Of a DNA stretch of 15,422 nt, positions 13,688 through 15,422 are shown in pieces. Each line of letters starts with the position of its first letter. Position 1 is the first letter of the stretch. The notes under the pieces are model-generated. The model was given only the letters and a program-made list of their open reading frames with translations, did not search any database and had not been told where the DNA came from. Origin of the DNA: Pseudomonadota bacterium (GTDB taxonomy: Bacteria; Desulfobacterota; Syntrophia; Syntrophales; JADFWA01); NCBI GenBank assembly GCA_030610915.1, contig JAUWQS010000007.1:1-15422 (forward strand), in the 5' to 3' direction. A program made the translations under genes and the position numbers.

Positions 13688-13965
13688 GTAATAGCTAAAT
13701 AAATAGGGGATTTACATTTTTGGAATGCTGGTCTTGATCCATGGTAAGTGAGCGTTTACTGAACATTGAAATTAGAAATTGGAAATTTGGTCTTCATCCT
13801 TTTATACTATTCAACTCGTAAACTCGTTTCATCCCTGCCTGTGCCGGCACGGCAGACAGGTCTCCCAAATTTCTAATTTCCAATTTCAAGTTTCAAGCCG
13901 TGAACGGCTACGATCCACGATCACTCCTGCATGCCTTGGTTTGCCCCTATTTATTTAGCTATTAC
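13688..13965. repeat. MITE-like element R8 (278 bp) with perfect 22-bp terminal inverted repeats
   Basis: The left terminus 13688-13709 (GTAATAGCTAAATAAATAGG...) and right terminus 13944-13965 are exact reverse complements over 22 bp. Inward come further paired arms: heptads TGAAATT/AGAAATT/GGAAATT (13760-13787) against AAATTTC/TAATTTC/CAATTTC/AAGTTTC (13867-13894), a second element end GTAGCCGTTCACGG reversed at 13898-13911, and a GC-rich central stem (13834-13860, CCTGCCTGTGCC...GGCAGACAGG) also seen in the element at 1464. It has no coding capacity. It occupies most of the 467-bp spacer before the CoA-transferase gene; the left 138 bp of the spacer hold only the AGTGCGGCA inverted repeat. 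Confidence 0.85.
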
Positions 13966-14016
13966 ATTTTTTCTTTCGTATGTAAAAAAACAGAGTGCAA
14001 AGGAAGGGATTAATTT

Positions 14017-15243
14017 ATGGCATTAACAAAAGGACCTCTAAGTGGCGTAAGAATTCTCGATTTAACTCAAGCTCATGCAGGCCCATTTGGAGTCATGCTT
14101 CTCGGTGACCTTGGGGCTGAGATCATTAAGGTGGAACCCGCTGTGGGAGATCAGTTAAGGTTGGGTGAGGAAAAAATTTCCTTATCTTCGTATTATGCGG
14201 TAGCGCTTAATCGAAACAGGAAAAGCATAGTTTTGGATCTAATGGCCAAACACGGGAAAAAAACCTTTTACGAGCTCGTGAAGATATCCGATGCTGTTAT
14301 CTCAAATAATCGCGCCGGCGTGCCCAAAAGACAGTGTACTGATTTTGAAACCTTAAAGAAAATTAACCCGGGAATTATCCGTTGCAATCTTTCCGGCTAT
14401 GGAGAGACGGGACCCTGCTCGAATTTTCCCTCTTACGATATCATTGCCTGCGGTCATAGCGGGATACTGAGCCTCTCAGGAGAACCGGGAAGAACCCCCG
14501 TCATACCCGGAGGTGTAGCTCTGGCTGATATGGCTGGAGGAGCCTTTGCCGTCTTTTCAGTATTAGCAGCTTTAATAAAGCGAAATCGTGATGGAAAAGG
14601 CATGAATGTGGAAGCTAACCTGTTAGATTGTCTCTTACTTATCCAGCAGACCATGTTTCAAAATTACTTTCTTACCGGAGAAGTCCCCGGTCTTCAGGGG
14701 AACAAACATTTCATGGCTTCACCATATGGGATTTATACCACAAAAGAAGGTTTTCTGGTTATAGGAGCGGGCGATCCGAATAAGGTGATTAAACTTGTCG
14801 GCCTTGAGTGGATGTTGAGCGATGAACGGTTTAAAGACACAACTTCACGACTCTCGAACCTGAAGGAATTTAACAAATTTTTTGAAGGAGAACTGCTCAA
14901 GAAAACCGCTGATGAGTGGGTGAAATTTCTTCGTGATGAAAATGACATAGCCTGTGGCCCGGTTAAAAACTACGACCAGGTGGTGAATGACCCACAGGTG
15001 CTGCATAATAATATGATCAGGGAAATGGAACTTCATGGAGAACAATATAAGACCATAGGATCTATATTTAAGTTTCCCGGTGAAATCGAAGGAACGCCTG
15101 AGCCACCACCTGATTTGGGGGAACATACAGAAGAGATACTGAGAGATTTACTGGGTTATTCCGATATGCAAATAAAAGAAATATCAGAGGAAAATAATGT
15201 GGCATTAGAAAGACTGAAGAAGAAGATGAAGAGGTTGTACTGA
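14017..15243 (+). CDS. Family III (CaiB/BaiF/Frc-type) CoA-transferase
   Basis: A 408-residue class III CoA-transferase. The N-terminus has PLSGVRILDLTQAHAGPFG and LGDLGAEIIKVEP (29-41), then NRNRKSIVLDL (65-75) and SNNRAGVPKR (97-105) in the place of the usual ENFRPG. SGYGETGP (126-133) follows, and the catalytic aspartate lies at D171 in ALADMAGG. The C-terminal portion carries the small domain (MASPYGIYTTKEGFLVI, ACGPVKNYDQVVNDPQV) and DLGEHTEEIL near the end, as in the family. These enzymes move CoA between acyl-CoA and a free acid through an aspartyl-CoA thioester, so here it may activate the acid that enters, or release the acid made by, the preceding hydratase/lyase set. ATG 14017 has AGGAAGGGA 7 nt upstream. 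Substrate is unknown; the tail is strongly charged (RLKKKMKRLY). Confidence 0.9.
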   Translation: MALTKGPLSGVRILDLTQAHAGPFGVMLLGDLGAEIIKVEPAVGDQLRLGEEKISLSSYYAVALNRNRKSIVLDLMAKHGKKTFYELVKISDAVISNNRAGVPKRQCTDFETLKKINPGIIRCNLSGYGETGPCSNFPSYDIIACGHSGILSLSGEPGRTPVIPGGVALADMAGGAFAVFSVLAALIKRNRDGKGMNVEANLLDCLLLIQQTMFQNYFLTGEVPGLQGNKHFMASPYGIYTTKEGFLVIGAGDPNKVIKLVGLEWMLSDERFKDTTSRLSNLKEFNKFFEGELLKKTADEWVKFLRDENDIACGPVKNYDQVVNDPQVLHNNMIREMELHGEQYKTIGSIFKFPGEIEGTPEPPPDLGEHTEEILRDLLGYSDMQIKEISEENNVALERLKKKMKRLY

Positions 15244-15256
15244 TAAATACATAATA

Positions 15257-15351
15257 TGTAGGGGCAAATCCGGACACGTAACCGCCTCCATCTTCTGGAA
15301 GCGGGGTTTGGGCGTAGAGGTTACACCTTTGAGCTTTGCACAGCCCCTGTA
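15257..15351. repeat. Nested palindromic repeat with TGTAGGGGC / GCCCCTGTA ends
   Basis: Starts 14 bp after the CoA-transferase stop. The outer near-inverted pair is TGTAGGGGC (15257-15265) and GCCCCTGTA (15343-15351). The inner pair GTAACCGCC (15278) and its partner TAGAGGTTAC (15315-15324) resemble the element ends elsewhere, and CCGCCTCCA pairs with TGGAAGCGG (one mismatch). Possible terminator or REP-like element. Confidence 0.5.
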
Positions 15352-15353
15352 GC

Positions 15354-15371
15354 GGAGACCTTCAGGTCTCC
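15354..15371. repeat. Palindrome GGAGACCT-TC-AGGTCTCC
   Basis: A perfect 8-bp inverted repeat with a 2-bp centre in the 3' flank of the CoA-transferase gene, forming a strong stem on either strand. No U tract adjoins it. Confidence 0.85.
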
Positions 15372-15404
15372 ATATTCACGCAACACAGTATGACTGAAAC
15401 ACAT

Positions 15405-15422
15405 GGAAGGCAGAAGCCTTCC
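15405..15422. repeat. Hairpin GGAAGGC-AGAA-GCCTTCC at the window edge
   Basis: A perfect 7-bp stem with a tetraloop, ending exactly at the last base of the window. It could be a terminator whose U tract lies outside, or one half of a further repeat. Confidence 0.7.

Noticed and set aside
13688..13965. Insertion sequence with transposase
   Set aside because: Termini are IS-like, but the 278 bp have no coding capacity for a transposase, and no transposase gene was found anywhere in the window.

Overview
The window comes from a Gram-negative anaerobe that looks like a member of the former Deltaproteobacteria (Desulfobacterota, possibly a syntroph or sulfate reducer). That placement is an inference. 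It rests on the rsfS / comF / hldE-cytidylyltransferase / dksA-like / priA housekeeping series, on single-domain carboxyltransferase, enoyl-CoA hydratase and CoA-transferase genes typical of such organisms, and on the base composition and repeat-rich spacers. No rRNA or tRNA gene is present to confirm it.

Left half (1-7015) is all on the minus strand. Read 5'->3' it runs rsfS (ribosome silencing factor), comF-family phosphoribosyltransferase (overlapping rsfS by 17 bp), the RfaE2/HldE-type heptose-1-phosphate adenylyltransferase, a short DksA/TraR zinc-finger regulator, primosomal helicase priA, a thioredoxin-reductase-like flavoprotein, a YkoF-like thiamine/HMP-binding protein overlapping it by 23 bp, and an FmdB-type zinc-ribbon protein cut by the window edge. 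A 323-bp divergent spacer (7016-7338) then leads to the plus-strand half.

Right half (7339-15422) is on the plus strand. First come two Dpp/Opp-type ABC permeases with no ATPase or binding protein beside them. They are followed by an acyl-CoA catabolic set: a methylcrotonyl-CoA-carboxylase-beta-like carboxyltransferase, an AUH-like (methylglutaconyl-CoA) hydratase, a divergent HMG-CoA-lyase-like TIM-barrel protein in which the usual catalytic Cys aligns with Gln, and a family III CoA-transferase. Together they outline a leucine/isovalerate-like or branched dicarboxylyl-CoA route, but no biotin carboxylase/carrier subunit or acyl-CoA dehydrogenase is encoded here and the true substrate is open.

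The most unusual part of the window is the intergenic DNA. Nearly every larger spacer holds a palindromic repeat element, 78-300 bp long, whose ends match a shared motif GTAACNNYTCA pointing inward (and its complement at the other end). Inside, many are built of degenerate 7-bp units (CAGTGTT, CCGTGAA, GGTCAGT, ACTGTTC, TTGAGTT, GAAATTR, GAACATY). The words differ between loci but the period is always seven. Two dispersed copies of one hairpin-plus-array element (5671-5746, 8319-8401) differ in length by exactly one heptad. The ends fall at gene borders: one supplies the last residues and stop codon of the heptose adenylyltransferase, another abuts the comF stop codon, and several create false N-terminal extensions of downstream genes. 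This looks like a family of non-autonomous, MITE- or REP-like elements with heptad-repeat interiors, and it is the main candidate here for something undescribed.
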